DNA of 64,000 bases from DASYRM01 sp036004405 (GTDB taxonomy: Bacteria; Acidobacteriota; Vicinamibacteria; Vicinamibacterales; UBA2999): assembly GCA_036004405.1 (NCBI GenBank), contig DASYRM010000195.1, positions 1-64,000 of the forward strand. The letters run 5' to 3'. Shown in pieces: positions 15,745 to 26,447 of the stretch. The notes beneath the pieces were generated by a model. The model ran no database searches, had not been told where the DNA came from, and saw only the letters and a program-made list of their open reading frames with translations. How positions within the stretch are numbered: the first letter of the stretch is position 1; every line of letters begins with the position of its first letter. The translations under genes were made by a program, and so were the position numbers.

Positions 15745-16713
15745 ATGCCCCACGTGCTGGTCACCGGTGGCGCCGGCTTCATCGGCAGCCACCTGGTGGA
15801 TGCGCTGCTCCGCGACGGCTGCAGCGTGACCGTTGTCGACAACTTCGATCCGTTCTACGACCGGTCGCTCAAGCTCGCCAACGTCGCCCCTCACCGCGAC
15901 CACGCGTCGTGGCGGCTGGTCGAGGGCGACATCCGCGACGCCTCGCTCCTGGCGTCGCTGCCGGGCGACATCGAGATGATCGTGCACCTGGCGGCAGCCG
16001 CCGGCGTGCGCCCGTCGATCGCCGATCCGGTGCGGTATCAGGACGTCAACGTCGGGGGCACCCAGAACCTGTTGGAGCTGGCCCGCGCACGCGGCATCCG
16101 TCAGTTCGTGTTCGGGTCGTCGAGCAGCGTCTACGGCGTGAACCCGCGTGTCCCGTGGTCGGAAGACGATCACATGCTGCCCATCAGCCCGTACGCCAGC
16201 ACGAAGATCAGCGGCGAGCTGCTGGGGCACGTCTACGCGCACCTGCACGGCATCCGGTTCATCGCGTTGCGGCTGTTCACCGTGTTCGGGCCGCGGCAGC
16301 GGCCGGATCTCGCCATCAACAAGTTCACGCAGCTGATGGTCGCCGGCCAGCCGATTCCGCTCTTCGGCGACGGCTCGACGCGTCGCGACTACACCTACGT
16401 CGGCGACATCGTGGCCGGCCTCCGCGCCGCGATGCGCTACGACCGCACGCCGTTCGAGATCATCAACCTCGGAAACAACCATGCCATCAGCCTGATGGAG
16501 CTGGTCCGCGAGCTGGAAGGCGTGCTGGGTCTCACGGCGGTGATCGATCGCCGGCCCGAGCAGCCGGGCGACGTGTCGCAAACGTGGGCCAACATCGACA
16601 AGGCGCGACGGCTGCTCGGCTACGAGCCGGCGACGGCGTTTGCCGAAGGGCTGCGTCACTTCGCCGAGTGGATCGGCGCCGACACGGCACGGGCGCTGCC
16701 GCGCGCGCAGTAG
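15745..16713 (+). CDS. NAD-dependent sugar-nucleotide epimerase (UDP-glucuronate 4-epimerase-like)
   Basis: The 322-residue extended SDR enzyme has the NAD-binding VTGGAGFIGSHLVDALL at residues 5-22, HLAAAAGVRPSI near 83, SSSSVYG near 125 and the catalytic YASTK near 152. RLFTVFGPRQRPDLAI and FGDGSTRRDYTYVGDI are typical of UDP-glucuronate/UDP-galactose epimerases. It probably supplies a uronic acid or hexose donor for surface polysaccharide. It stands between toxin-antitoxin debris and hemH with a short gap, and may be co-transcribed with hemH. Confidence 0.85.
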   Translation: MPHVLVTGGAGFIGSHLVDALLRDGCSVTVVDNFDPFYDRSLKLANVAPHRDHASWRLVEGDIRDASLLASLPGDIEMIVHLAAAAGVRPSIADPVRYQDVNVGGTQNLLELARARGIRQFVFGSSSSVYGVNPRVPWSEDDHMLPISPYASTKISGELLGHVYAHLHGIRFIALRLFTVFGPRQRPDLAINKFTQLMVAGQPIPLFGDGSTRRDYTYVGDIVAGLRAAMRYDRTPFEIINLGNNHAISLMELVRELEGVLGLTAVIDRRPEQPGDVSQTWANIDKARRLLGYEPATAFAEGLRHFAEWIGADTARALPRAQ

Positions 16714-16729
16714 CGGTAGACTCCCACCA

Positions 16730-17689
16730 GTGTTCGACGCGGTTCTGGTGGTCTCCTTCGGCGGTCCGCAGGGTCCCGACGACATCCGCCCCTTCCTGGC
16801 CAACGTGCTGCGCGGCCGCCGCGTCTCGCCGGAGCGCGTCGAAGAAGTGGCGCACCACTACGAGCTCTTCGGCGGTGTCTCGCCGATCACGGCGATCACC
16901 CGCAAGCAGGCCGAGGGTCTCGAGAGCCGTCTACGCAACGCCGGCTACGCGCTGCCGGTGTACGTCGGCATGCGCAACTGGCACCCGTACCTGGTCGACA
17001 CCCTGCGCGAGATGCACGCGGCCGGCGTGCGACGGGCGGTCGGCTTCATCGCTGCCGCCCAGCACTCCTATTCGAGCTGCCAGCAGTACCGGGAGAACGT
17101 GGCCGCGGCGCGCGCCGAGCTGCGCGCCCAGGGCGCCGACGTGGACGTGACGTTCGTCGGGAGCTGGTTCGATCATCCGGGGTTCGTGAAGGCCAACGCC
17201 GCGCACGTACGCGCGGCCCGCGTCAGGCTCGACCCGGCGCTGCAGGATGCGGCGCGCCTGGTGTGCACGGCGCACAGCATTCCCCTGCCGATGGCTGCCC
17301 GCTCGCGCTACGAGGCGCAGCTCCGCGAGTCGTCGCGTCTCGTGGCTGCGGCGGCTGGCATGCGGGAGTGGGAGCTGGTCTACCAGAGCCGCAGCGGCCG
17401 CCCCGAAGACCCGTGGCTGGGCCCGGACGTCAGCGTCTACCTGCGCGAGGCGCACGCCGCCGGCCTGCGGGCCGCGGTGGTGTGTCCCATCGGTTTCGTG
17501 TGCGACCACGTCGAAGTACTGTACGACCTGGACCAGGAAGCGGCGGGCATGTGCCGTGAGATTGGGCTGCCCATGGTGCGCGCCGAAGCGGTCAACGACG
17601 ACCCGCTATTCCTGGACATGATGGCCGACATGGTGCTCCGCACGGTCCGCCGCTACGAAACCGGCCGTCCTCTGCCGCTCGCACCATGA
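16730..17689 (+). CDS. hemH: Ferrochelatase
   Basis: The 319-residue product inserts Fe(II) into a porphyrin, the metal-insertion step of haem synthesis, in the cytoplasm or at the membrane face. Family motifs are VVSFGGPQGPDDIRPFL at the start, HHYELFGGVSPI near 40, GMRNWHPYLVDTL near 80, the catalytic His in CTAHSIPLPM near 180, and CPIGFVCDHVEVLYDLD with the conserved Glu near 262. I use GTG 16730 because homology starts right there; an upstream ATG at 16640 lies inside the epimerase gene. Confidence 0.93.
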   Translation: MFDAVLVVSFGGPQGPDDIRPFLANVLRGRRVSPERVEEVAHHYELFGGVSPITAITRKQAEGLESRLRNAGYALPVYVGMRNWHPYLVDTLREMHAAGVRRAVGFIAAAQHSYSSCQQYRENVAAARAELRAQGADVDVTFVGSWFDHPGFVKANAAHVRAARVRLDPALQDAARLVCTAHSIPLPMAARSRYEAQLRESSRLVAAAAGMREWELVYQSRSGRPEDPWLGPDVSVYLREAHAAGLRAAVVCPIGFVCDHVEVLYDLDQEAAGMCREIGLPMVRAEAVNDDPLFLDMMADMVLRTVRRYETGRPLPLAP

Positions 17690-17714
17690 ACCGGCCGCGG
17701 GATGTAGCGCGTAC

Positions 17715-17768
17715 GTAGAGGCGCACCTTCAGGTGCGCCTGCAGGCGGACCTAAAGGTCCGCCTCTAC
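17715..17768. repeat. GTAG/CTAC palindromic element, double-hairpin form
   Basis: GTAG, hairpin 1 (AGGCGCACCT, TC, AGGTGCGCCT), GC, hairpin 2 (AGGCGGACCT, AA, AGGTCCGCCT), CTAC. Both stems are perfect. It lies between convergent hemH and the Nudix gene and supplies the TAG stop of the latter. Confidence 0.92.
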
Positions 17769-18613
17769 GACAAAGGCCTCCATCTCCCGTTCTCGATCGC
17801 GAACCGGGTCTCGCGCGGGGAGAAGCCTTCCACCGCCGGGTAGGAGGGGTCGCCCGGCAGCGTCACGATGCGCGTCGGCCCCTGGAACACCGACTTCGGC
17901 TGGATGCGCGGCACCGGGCACGCGCGCGCCCACGCCATCGCCGCGTCTACGGTGGCAAACTTCTCGAGCTGACGCAGCGTCGTCCAGGTCGGCGGGGGCA
18001 GGGCGATCTCCCCGCGGCGGCAGCGGGTGATCGCCTCGCCCGGCCGGATCCACGTCCCCACGGTGGTTTCGCGGCCGCAGTGCGAGGCGTCCTGCGCCTC
18101 CGGTTCCACCGCCAGGAAGAAGTAGGCGTCGAAGCGCCGCGGCTCGATGTCGGGCGTCACCCAGTGGGCAAACAGCGCCAGCCAGTCGAGCGCGATGCGC
18201 CACCGCTCGCCGGCCACCACCTCGACGAACGGCCGCCCGGCGGCCACCGCCTCGCGGCCGCGGTCGAGGGCATCGATCTCGCCTGTGCGCTCGCCCACGG
18301 CCTTGCCGTCGCGGTTCCGCGCCAGCAGGATGCCGCCTTCCTCGTACAGCTCGCGGGCCGCGGCCACGTGAAAGGCTCGGGCCTCGTCGTCGAGCACGCC
18401 CTCCATCCGGTCGCGCACGCCGGCCACGCCGTCGCAGATCGCCGCGATGTCGCCGCCGCTGTCGGCGAGCGACAGCTGCCCGCCGGGAAACACGTAGGCG
18501 CCCGCCATCACGGCCACGGCCGTGTGGCGCTTCACCATGAAGACTTCGAGACCGGCCACGCCGGGCCGGACGAGCGCCACCGTGGACGCGGGCGCGAGCG
18601 GCGGAATGGTCAC
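17765..18613 (-). CDS. NUDT19-like Nudix hydrolase
   Basis: The 282-residue protein has a Nudix box split by an insertion, as in the NUDT19/NUDT7 coenzyme A diphosphatase group: YVFPGGQLS near 40, then AAARELYEEGGILLAR near 84, providing the RExxEExG metal site. It likely hydrolyses CoA or acyl-CoA thioesters. Its stop codon TAG (complement of CTA 17765-17767) belongs to the palindromic element that fills the gap to hemH. The reverse side is divergent from rfbA with another element between them. Confidence 0.82.
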   Translation of the reverse strand: MTIPPLAPASTVALVRPGVAGLEVFMVKRHTAVAVMAGAYVFPGGQLSLADSGGDIAAICDGVAGVRDRMEGVLDDEARAFHVAAARELYEEGGILLARNRDGKAVGERTGEIDALDRGREAVAAGRPFVEVVAGERWRIALDWLALFAHWVTPDIEPRRFDAYFFLAVEPEAQDASHCGRETTVGTWIRPGEAITRCRRGEIALPPPTWTTLRQLEKFATVDAAMAWARACPVPRIQPKSVFQGPTRIVTLPGDPSYPAVEGFSPRETRFAIENGRWRPLS

Positions 18614-18640
18614 CCGGACTTAGAGTAGCTTGTAATGGAC

Positions 18641-18666
18641 GGGCACATCTCAAGATGTGCCCCTAC
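18641..18666. repeat. GTAG/CTAC palindromic element, single hairpin
   Basis: Arms GGGCACATCT and AGATGTGCCC pair perfectly around CA and are followed by CTAC. The arm sequence is unlike other copies, showing arm divergence with retained pairing. It sits in the divergent Nudix/rfbA promoter region, nine bases before the rfbA start. Confidence 0.85.
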
Positions 18667-18674
18667 ACTTAACC

Positions 18675-19565
18675 ATGCTGAAAGGAATCGTACTGGCGGG
18701 CGGCGCCGGAACCCGCCTGCACCCGCTGACGCGCGGGATCAGCAAGCAGCTGCTGCCCATCTTCAACAAGCCGATGATCTACTACCCGATCTCGGCGCTG
18801 ATGCTGGCCGGCATCCGCGAGATCCTGGTGATCACGACGCCGCACGAACAGGACGGGTTCCGGCGGCTGCTCGGCGACGGCTCCGAGCTGGGGTTGTCGA
18901 TCCAGTACGCGGCGCAGCCCAGGCCCGAGGGGCTGGCGCAGGCGTTCGTTATCGGCCGCGAGTTCGCCGCCGCCGACCGCGTGGCGCTGGCGCTCGGCGA
19001 CAACATCTTCTACGGCGCCCACTTCTCGGACTCGCTGCGCGACGCGGCGGCCCGTGAGGCCGGCGCCACCGTGTTCGGCTATCAGGTGCGGGATCCCGAG
19101 CGCTACGGGGTGGTGGAGTTCGACGAGGCCGATCGCGTGCTCAGCCTCGAGGAAAAGCCGGCGCGGCCGCGCTCGTCGTGGGCGGTGACCGGCCTCTACT
19201 TCTTCGACAACCAGGTGCTGGACATCGCGGCCGGCCTGAAGCCGTCGGCACGCGGCGAGCTGGAAATCGTCGACGTCCTGCTCGAGTACCTCCGCCGCGG
19301 CCAGCTCCACGTGGAAAAACTGCCGCGGGGTACCGCGTGGCTCGACACCGGCACACACGCCGCGCTCATTCAGGCCTCGAACTTCGTGCAGGCGGTGGAA
19401 GAGCGCCAGGCGCTGATGATCGCGTGCCTCGAGGAAATTGCGTTCCGGATGAACTACATCACGGCGCCGCAGCTCGCGGCCCTCGCCGCGGCGATGGGCA
19501 AGAGCTCGTACGGGGACTACCTCCGCCAGATCGTGGAGCAGGACACGAAGTATGCGGTTCGCTGA
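18675..19565 (+). CDS. rfbA: Glucose-1-phosphate thymidylyltransferase
   Basis: The 296-residue enzyme makes dTDP-glucose, the first step toward dTDP-L-rhamnose. Diagnostic motifs are GIVLAGGAGTRLHPLTRGIS at the N-terminus, KQLLPIFNKPMIYYP near 25, LALGDNIFYG near 106, EEKPARPRSSWAVTGLYFFD near 162 and LPRGTAWLDTGTHAAL near 217. The start at 18675 is chosen because an upstream ATG at 18657 lies within the palindromic element. It overlaps rfbC by 14 bases. rfbB and rfbD are not in this window. Confidence 0.95.
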   Translation: MLKGIVLAGGAGTRLHPLTRGISKQLLPIFNKPMIYYPISALMLAGIREILVITTPHEQDGFRRLLGDGSELGLSIQYAAQPRPEGLAQAFVIGREFAAADRVALALGDNIFYGAHFSDSLRDAAAREAGATVFGYQVRDPERYGVVEFDEADRVLSLEEKPARPRSSWAVTGLYFFDNQVLDIAAGLKPSARGELEIVDVLLEYLRRGQLHVEKLPRGTAWLDTGTHAALIQASNFVQAVEERQALMIACLEEIAFRMNYITAPQLAALAAAMGKSSYGDYLRQIVEQDTKYAVR

Positions 19566-20121
19566 GACCGAGGTGGCCGGCGCGATCGTCGTCGATCCCG
19601 TCGTGCACCGCGACCCGCGCGGCTTCTTCCTCGAGTCGTTTCATGCCGCGAAATACGCCGCGGCAGGACTGCCCACCCTGTTCGTCCAGGACAACCATTC
19701 GCTCTCGGCCGGCGGCACGCTGCGCGGTCTGCACATGCAGATCCTGAAACCGCAGGGCAAGCTGGTGCGGGTGATCGAGGGGGCGATCTGGGACATCGCG
19801 CTCGACGTCCGGCCCGAGTCGCCGACGTTCCTGCGCTGGACGGGGGCGACGTTGTCGGCGGACAACTTCCGGCAGCTCTACATTCCGCCCGGCTGCGCCC
19901 ACGGCTTCTGCGTGATGAGCGCGGAGGCACAGGTGCAATACAAGTGCACCGAGCTGTACGACCCCGCCGACGAGATCGCGATCGCGTGGAACGATCCGGA
20001 GGCCGCGATCACGTGGCCGATCGAGACCCCGCTCCTGTCCGCGCGCGATCAGGCCGCGCGGCCGCTCCGCGAGGTGCTCGCCATAGTGGCCGAGCGGCGG
20101 GCTGCGGTTCTTCGTACTTAA
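19552..20121 (+). CDS. rfbC: dTDP-4-dehydrorhamnose 3,5-epimerase
   Basis: The 189-residue cupin enzyme performs the double epimerisation in dTDP-rhamnose synthesis. It shows DPRGFFLESFH near 22, QDNHSLSAGGTLRGLHMQ near 45 with the active-site His, GKLVRVIEGAIWDIALDVRP near 66, and YIPPGCAHGFCV near 107. It overlaps rfbA and so is translated with it. Its TAA stop touches the first base of a palindromic element that separates it from the convergent icd gene. Confidence 0.95.
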   Translation: MRFAETEVAGAIVVDPVVHRDPRGFFLESFHAAKYAAAGLPTLFVQDNHSLSAGGTLRGLHMQILKPQGKLVRVIEGAIWDIALDVRPESPTFLRWTGATLSADNFRQLYIPPGCAHGFCVMSAEAQVQYKCTELYDPADEIAIAWNDPEAAITWPIETPLLSARDQAARPLREVLAIVAERRAAVLRT

Positions 20122-20145
20122 GGGCCGCCTGAAGGCGGCCCCCAC
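20119..20145. repeat. GTAG/CTAC palindromic element, degenerate ends
   Basis: Arms GGGCCGCCT and AGGCGGCCC pair perfectly around GA; the right end reads CCAC instead of CTAC. It fills most of the convergent gap between rfbC and icd and overlaps the rfbC stop codon by its leading bases. Confidence 0.85.
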
Positions 20146-20155
20146 GTACTCCGCC

Positions 20156-22381
<2,226 letters not shown>

Positions 22382-22464
22382 GTCCGGAACCATCGATTAT
22401 ATGTGGTGCACGCTATCTCACCGCGATCCTTGGCACGGCGCTGCTCATAGGGGATCATGCGTGG

Positions 22465-24375
22465 ATGACGCGTGAGCCGGCCAGGGCCGTGCACCGCACT
22501 CCGTCTCTCCGGATGCTCCTCGTGGTGCTGGTGGCCGTGCAGGCGGTCACCCTGGCGGCCCAGACAGGTTCCACGCCGTCGGCGTCCATCGCCTACCGGC
22601 TGTCGTTTCCCCAGCGGGAGCACCGGTTGATGGACGTCGCCGTCACGTTCTCCGACCTGCCCGACGGTCCGCTCCGGCTGCACATGAGCCGGTCGTCGCC
22701 AGGACGCTACGCGCTGCACCAGTTCGCGAAGAACGTGTTCGACTTTCGGGTCACCGATGGCGCCGGCGCACCGCTCGCGGTCACGCACACGAAGCCGGAA
22801 GAGTGGGTGGTGACGACGCACGGCCGCACCGTGGCCGTGTCGTATCGCGTCTTCGGCGATCGCGTGGACGGCACCTACCTAGGCGTGGACGCGACGCACG
22901 CGCACATCAACATGCCGGCGGCCCTCGTGTGGGCCGTCGGACTCGATCGGCAGCCGATCGAGGTGCGCTTCGAGCCGCCGCCGGGCAGCAACTGGCGCGT
23001 GGCCACGCAGCTGTTTCCCGGCGCCGACGAGCACACGTTCACCGCGCCCAACCTGCAGTACTTGATGGACAGCCCGTCCGAGGTCGGCACCTTCGATCTG
23101 CGCTCGTTCACCGTGCCGGACGGCACGCGCATGCCGACGTTCCGCGTGGCGGTGCACCACAGCGGCGACGGCAGCGAGCTCGACGCCTTCGCTCGCGACG
23201 TCGAGAAGATCGTCCGCGAGGCGCGCAACATCTACGGCGAGTTCGCGCCCTACGACGGCGGCACCTACACGTTTCTGGCCGACTACCTGCCGCAGGCCAA
23301 CATGGACGGCATGGAGCACCGCAACAGCACGGTGCTTACGGCGAGCGCGTCCATCCGCGGCAGCCGGGCCGACCTGCTCGACACGGTCGCGCACGAGTTC
23401 TTCCACTCGTGGAACGTCGAGCGCATCCGTCCCCGGTCGCTGGAGCCGTTCAACCTCGACGACGTGAACATGTCGGGCGAGCTGTGGCTGGCCGAAGGGT
23501 TCACCAGCTACTTCGGGCCGCTGGTGACGCGGCGCGCCGGGCTGTCGACCACCCGCGAGCTGGCGCAGGAGCTGGCCCGCGTGGTCAATGTGGTGCTCAC
23601 GAACCCCGGGCGCGGCGTGCGCACCGCCGAGGAGATGAGCCAGCAGGCGCCGTTCACGGATGCGGCCACGGCCATCGATCGCACCAGCTTCGAGAACACC
23701 TTCATCTCCTACTACACCTGGGGCGAGGCGATCGGGCTCGCGCTCGATCTCTCGCTGCGCGATCGGACGTCCGGCAAGGCGTCGCTCGACCGTTTCATGC
23801 GCGCGATGTGGGAGAAGTTCGGCAAGCCGGGTGGCGAGCCGGGCTACGTGGCGATGCCCTACACGATTGACGACGCCAAGGCGGTGCTGGCGTCGGTGTC
23901 GGGCAGCCCGGAATTTGCCCAGCAGTTCTTCTCCAAGTACATCCAGGGGCACGAGTCGGCCGACTACGCCACGCTCCTGTCGCGCGCGGGGCTGGTGCTG
24001 CGGCCGCTCAATCCGGGGCTCGCCTATGCCGGCGGCATCCAGCTGCAGAGCGCCAGCGAGGGCGTGCGGGTGGGCACCGAGGTGCCGTTCGACAGCCCGG
24101 CGTTCGCGGCCGGCCTCGAGCGCGAGGACCGGCTGGTGTCCATTGGCGGCACCGCGGTGACCACCGAGTCGACGGTCCGCGAGGCGATCGCCCGCCGCAA
24201 GCCGGGCGACGAGGTGCCCATCGTCTTCGAGCGCCGCGGCGGCGAGCGCGTGACGGCACGGCTGCGCCTGGTCGCCGACCCGCGCGTGGAGATCGTCACC
24301 GTCGAAGAAACGGGCAAGGCGCTGACCACCGCCCAGCGCAACTTCCGCCGCGCCTGGCTGGGGAGCGAACGATAA
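22465..24375 (+). CDS. M61 family zinc metallopeptidase with PDZ domain (first of tandem pair)
   Basis: The 636-residue product has a signal peptide ending near LAAQ, the M61 N-terminal beta domain (SIAYRLSFPQREHRLMDVAV), a catalytic domain with HEFFH at 310-314 in VAHEFFHSWNVERIRP and the third zinc ligand Glu at about 344 in WLAEGFTSYFGP, and a PDZ domain after about 535 (FAAGLEREDRLVSIGG). M61 enzymes are glycyl aminopeptidases; this one should act in the periplasm. A related gene follows 132 bp downstream, separated by palindromic repeats. Confidence 0.9.
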   Translation: MTREPARAVHRTPSLRMLLVVLVAVQAVTLAAQTGSTPSASIAYRLSFPQREHRLMDVAVTFSDLPDGPLRLHMSRSSPGRYALHQFAKNVFDFRVTDGAGAPLAVTHTKPEEWVVTTHGRTVAVSYRVFGDRVDGTYLGVDATHAHINMPAALVWAVGLDRQPIEVRFEPPPGSNWRVATQLFPGADEHTFTAPNLQYLMDSPSEVGTFDLRSFTVPDGTRMPTFRVAVHHSGDGSELDAFARDVEKIVREARNIYGEFAPYDGGTYTFLADYLPQANMDGMEHRNSTVLTASASIRGSRADLLDTVAHEFFHSWNVERIRPRSLEPFNLDDVNMSGELWLAEGFTSYFGPLVTRRAGLSTTRELAQELARVVNVVLTNPGRGVRTAEEMSQQAPFTDAATAIDRTSFENTFISYYTWGEAIGLALDLSLRDRTSGKASLDRFMRAMWEKFGKPGGEPGYVAMPYTIDDAKAVLASVSGSPEFAQQFFSKYIQGHESADYATLLSRAGLVLRPLNPGLAYAGGIQLQSASEGVRVGTEVPFDSPAFAAGLEREDRLVSIGGTAVTTESTVREAIARRKPGDEVPIVFERRGGERVTARLRLVADPRVEIVTVEETGKALTTAQRNFRRAWLGSER

Positions 24376-24383
24376 GTGTTTTC

Positions 24384-24491
24384 GTATGGCCGCCTTCAGG
24401 CGGCGAGCGTCTGTCGTAGGGGCCGCCTTTAGGCGGCCCGTGCCCGGGAGTCTGTCGTAGGGGCCGCCTTCAGGCGGCCCGTGCCCGGGAG
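24384..24491. repeat. Degenerate palindrome plus two tandem 41-bp GTAG palindrome units
   Basis: A degraded copy (GGCCGCCT, TC, AGGCGGCG) near 24388 is followed by two direct 41-bp units at 24410-24450 and 24451-24491 differing at one base in the loop (TTT versus TTC). Each unit is TCTGTC, GTAGGGGCCGCCT, loop, AGGCGGCCCG and TGCCCGGGAG. Here the palindrome has been copied with its flank. Confidence 0.9.
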
Positions 24492-24507
24492 CCGGTAGAA
24501 TTCCCGC

Positions 24508-26331
24508 ATGGCTTCCCGGCTGCTTCTCCTGCTCGTCGCCGCCGCCCTGCTCATGACACACGCTGAAACCGCCGCTGCCCAGACCGCGGCCGAGCCGCTC
24601 CGCTACACCCTCAGCTTCCCGGCGCCGCAGACGCACTACATGGAGGTGGCGGTCGCCGTGCCCACCGACCGGCGGCCCGAGGTGGAGCTGATGATGGCGG
24701 TGTGGACGCCCGGGTCGTACCTCGTGCGCGAGTACGAGCGCAACGTCGAGGGCGTGACCGCGGCCGCGGCCCACGGCCGCGCGCTGACGGTGGTGAAGTC
24801 GGACAAGAACCGCTGGCGCGTGACCACCGGCGGCGCGGCCACCGTCACCGTGAAGTACCGGGTCTACGCCCGCGAGATGTCGGTGCGCACCAACTGGGTG
24901 GAGGCCGGCTTCGCGCTCGTGAACGGCGCGCCCACGTTCCTGACGCTGGCCGACCGCACCCCACGGGCACATGAAGTCGTCATCACGCCGGCCCTGGGGT
25001 GGGCTCGCTCGATGACGTCGCTGCCCGAGATGCCGGGCGGCGCGCACCGGTATCGAGCCCCCGACTTCGATACGCTGGCCGACTCGCCGATCGTCATCGG
25101 CAACCCGGCCGTGCACGAGTTCACGGTGGACGGCAAGAAGCACTACCTGGTGAACGTGGGCGAGGGCGGCGTCTTCGACGGCGCGCGCGCCGCCAAGGAC
25201 CTCGAGGCCATCGTGCGCGAGTACCGGCGCATGTGGGGATTCCTGCCGTACGAGAAGTACCTCTTCTTGAACCTGCTCACCGAGTCGGGCGGCGGCCTCG
25301 AGCACAAGAACTCCACCGTGCTCATGGCCAGCCGGTGGACGACGCGCACGCGGCGCAGCTACAACAACTGGCTCGATCTGGCCAGCCACGAGTTCTTTCA
25401 CGCGTGGAACGTGAAGCGGCTGCGACCGGTGGAGCTGGGGCCGTTCGATTACGAGAACGAGGTCCACACCAAGAGCCTGTGGATTGCCGAAGGCGTCACC
25501 GAGTACTACGCCGATCTCACGCTGCACCGCGCCGGGCTCATCACCCGCGACGAGTACCTGGATTCGGTCTCGGACCGCATCGAGGAGCTGCAGACGACGC
25601 CCGGCCGTCTGGTGCAGTCCGCCGAGATGGCGTCGTACGACGCGTGGATCAAGTACTACCGGCCGGACGAGAACTCCATCAACACGGCGATCAGCTACTA
25701 CACCAAGGGATCGGTGGTGGGGCTGCTGCTCGACGCCCGCATCCGCAAGGCGACCAACGGCGCCAGGAGTCTGGACGACGTGATGAAGGCCGCCTATGAG
25801 AAGTACTCGGGCATGCGCGGCTACACCGCCGACGAGTTCCGCGGCGTCGCCGAGCAGGTGGCGGGCACGAGCCTCAAGAGCTTCTGGGATTCGGCCGTCT
25901 CCGGCACTGACGAACTCGACTACAAGGACGCGCTCGACACCCTCGGGCTGCGCTTCCGCTCCGTGTCGGTGCCGGCGGACCGTCCGGGCCGCGCGTGGCT
26001 CGGCATCGGCACCCGCAACGACGCCGGCCGGCTGCTGGTGACGCAGGTGCGCCGCGACACGCCGGCCCTGGCAGCGGGGCTGAACGTCGACGACGAGATC
26101 CTGGCGATCGACGACTACCGCGTGCGCGCGGATCGTCTCGACAACCGGCTGGAGCAGTACCGCCCCGGCGACAAGGTGGTGCTCCTGGTGGCGCGCCGCG
26201 AGCAGCTGCTGCGGCTCGAGCTGACGTTCGGCACCGAACCGACCCGCGCCTGGCGGCTCGAGGTGAACCCCTCGGCCAGCGAGGCGCAGCAGAGCAGCCG
26301 CGGCCGCTGGCTCAACCCGGGTCGCGCGTAA
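24508..26331 (+). CDS. M61 family zinc metallopeptidase with PDZ domain (second of tandem pair)
   Basis: The 607-residue product has a signal peptide (ASRLLLLLVAAALLMTHA) and the same architecture as its upstream neighbour: beta domain, ASHEFFHAWNVKRLRP with HEFFH at 294-298, SLWIAEGVTEYYADL with the Glu ligand near 328, and a PDZ domain after about 495 (LAAGLNVDDEILAIDDYRVR). The two proteins are clear paralogues. This one lacks the first protein's C-terminal tail and ends SRGRWLNPGRA. It is followed closely by a tiny membrane protein and a symporter. Confidence 0.9.
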   Translation: MASRLLLLLVAAALLMTHAETAAAQTAAEPLRYTLSFPAPQTHYMEVAVAVPTDRRPEVELMMAVWTPGSYLVREYERNVEGVTAAAAHGRALTVVKSDKNRWRVTTGGAATVTVKYRVYAREMSVRTNWVEAGFALVNGAPTFLTLADRTPRAHEVVITPALGWARSMTSLPEMPGGAHRYRAPDFDTLADSPIVIGNPAVHEFTVDGKKHYLVNVGEGGVFDGARAAKDLEAIVREYRRMWGFLPYEKYLFLNLLTESGGGLEHKNSTVLMASRWTTRTRRSYNNWLDLASHEFFHAWNVKRLRPVELGPFDYENEVHTKSLWIAEGVTEYYADLTLHRAGLITRDEYLDSVSDRIEELQTTPGRLVQSAEMASYDAWIKYYRPDENSINTAISYYTKGSVVGLLLDARIRKATNGARSLDDVMKAAYEKYSGMRGYTADEFRGVAEQVAGTSLKSFWDSAVSGTDELDYKDALDTLGLRFRSVSVPADRPGRAWLGIGTRNDAGRLLVTQVRRDTPALAAGLNVDDEILAIDDYRVRADRLDNRLEQYRPGDKVVLLVARREQLLRLELTFGTEPTRAWRLEVNPSASEAQQSSRGRWLNPGRA

Positions 26332-26363
26332 GCGTGTCCAGCACCGACGGCCGTAACGACGGC

Positions 26364-26447
26364 ATGACCTCGCGTTACGTCGGCGTGCTCGTCGTGTGGG
26401 TGGCGGTGCTCCTGGCGCTCTACGCCGTGCAGCAGTACTTCTCCTGA
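26364..26447 (+). CDS. 27-residue single-pass membrane peptide, possible symporter partner
   Basis: The frame MTSRYVGVLVVWVAVLLALY, then AVQQYFS, is one hydrophobic helix with a short basic start. GTG 26334 would add ten residues. Its stop overlaps the symporter start (TGATG), the tight coupling seen for small accessory subunits of SSS transporters such as DUF4212-type partners, though I see no family match. It is too short for routine gene calling. Assignment rests on hydrophobicity and coupling. Confidence 0.5.
   Translation: MTSRYVGVLVVWVAVLLALYAVQQYFS

Noticed and set aside
24384..24491. CRISPR-like repeats
   Set aside because: Units are palindromes in direct tandem without unique spacers, and no cas gene is present.
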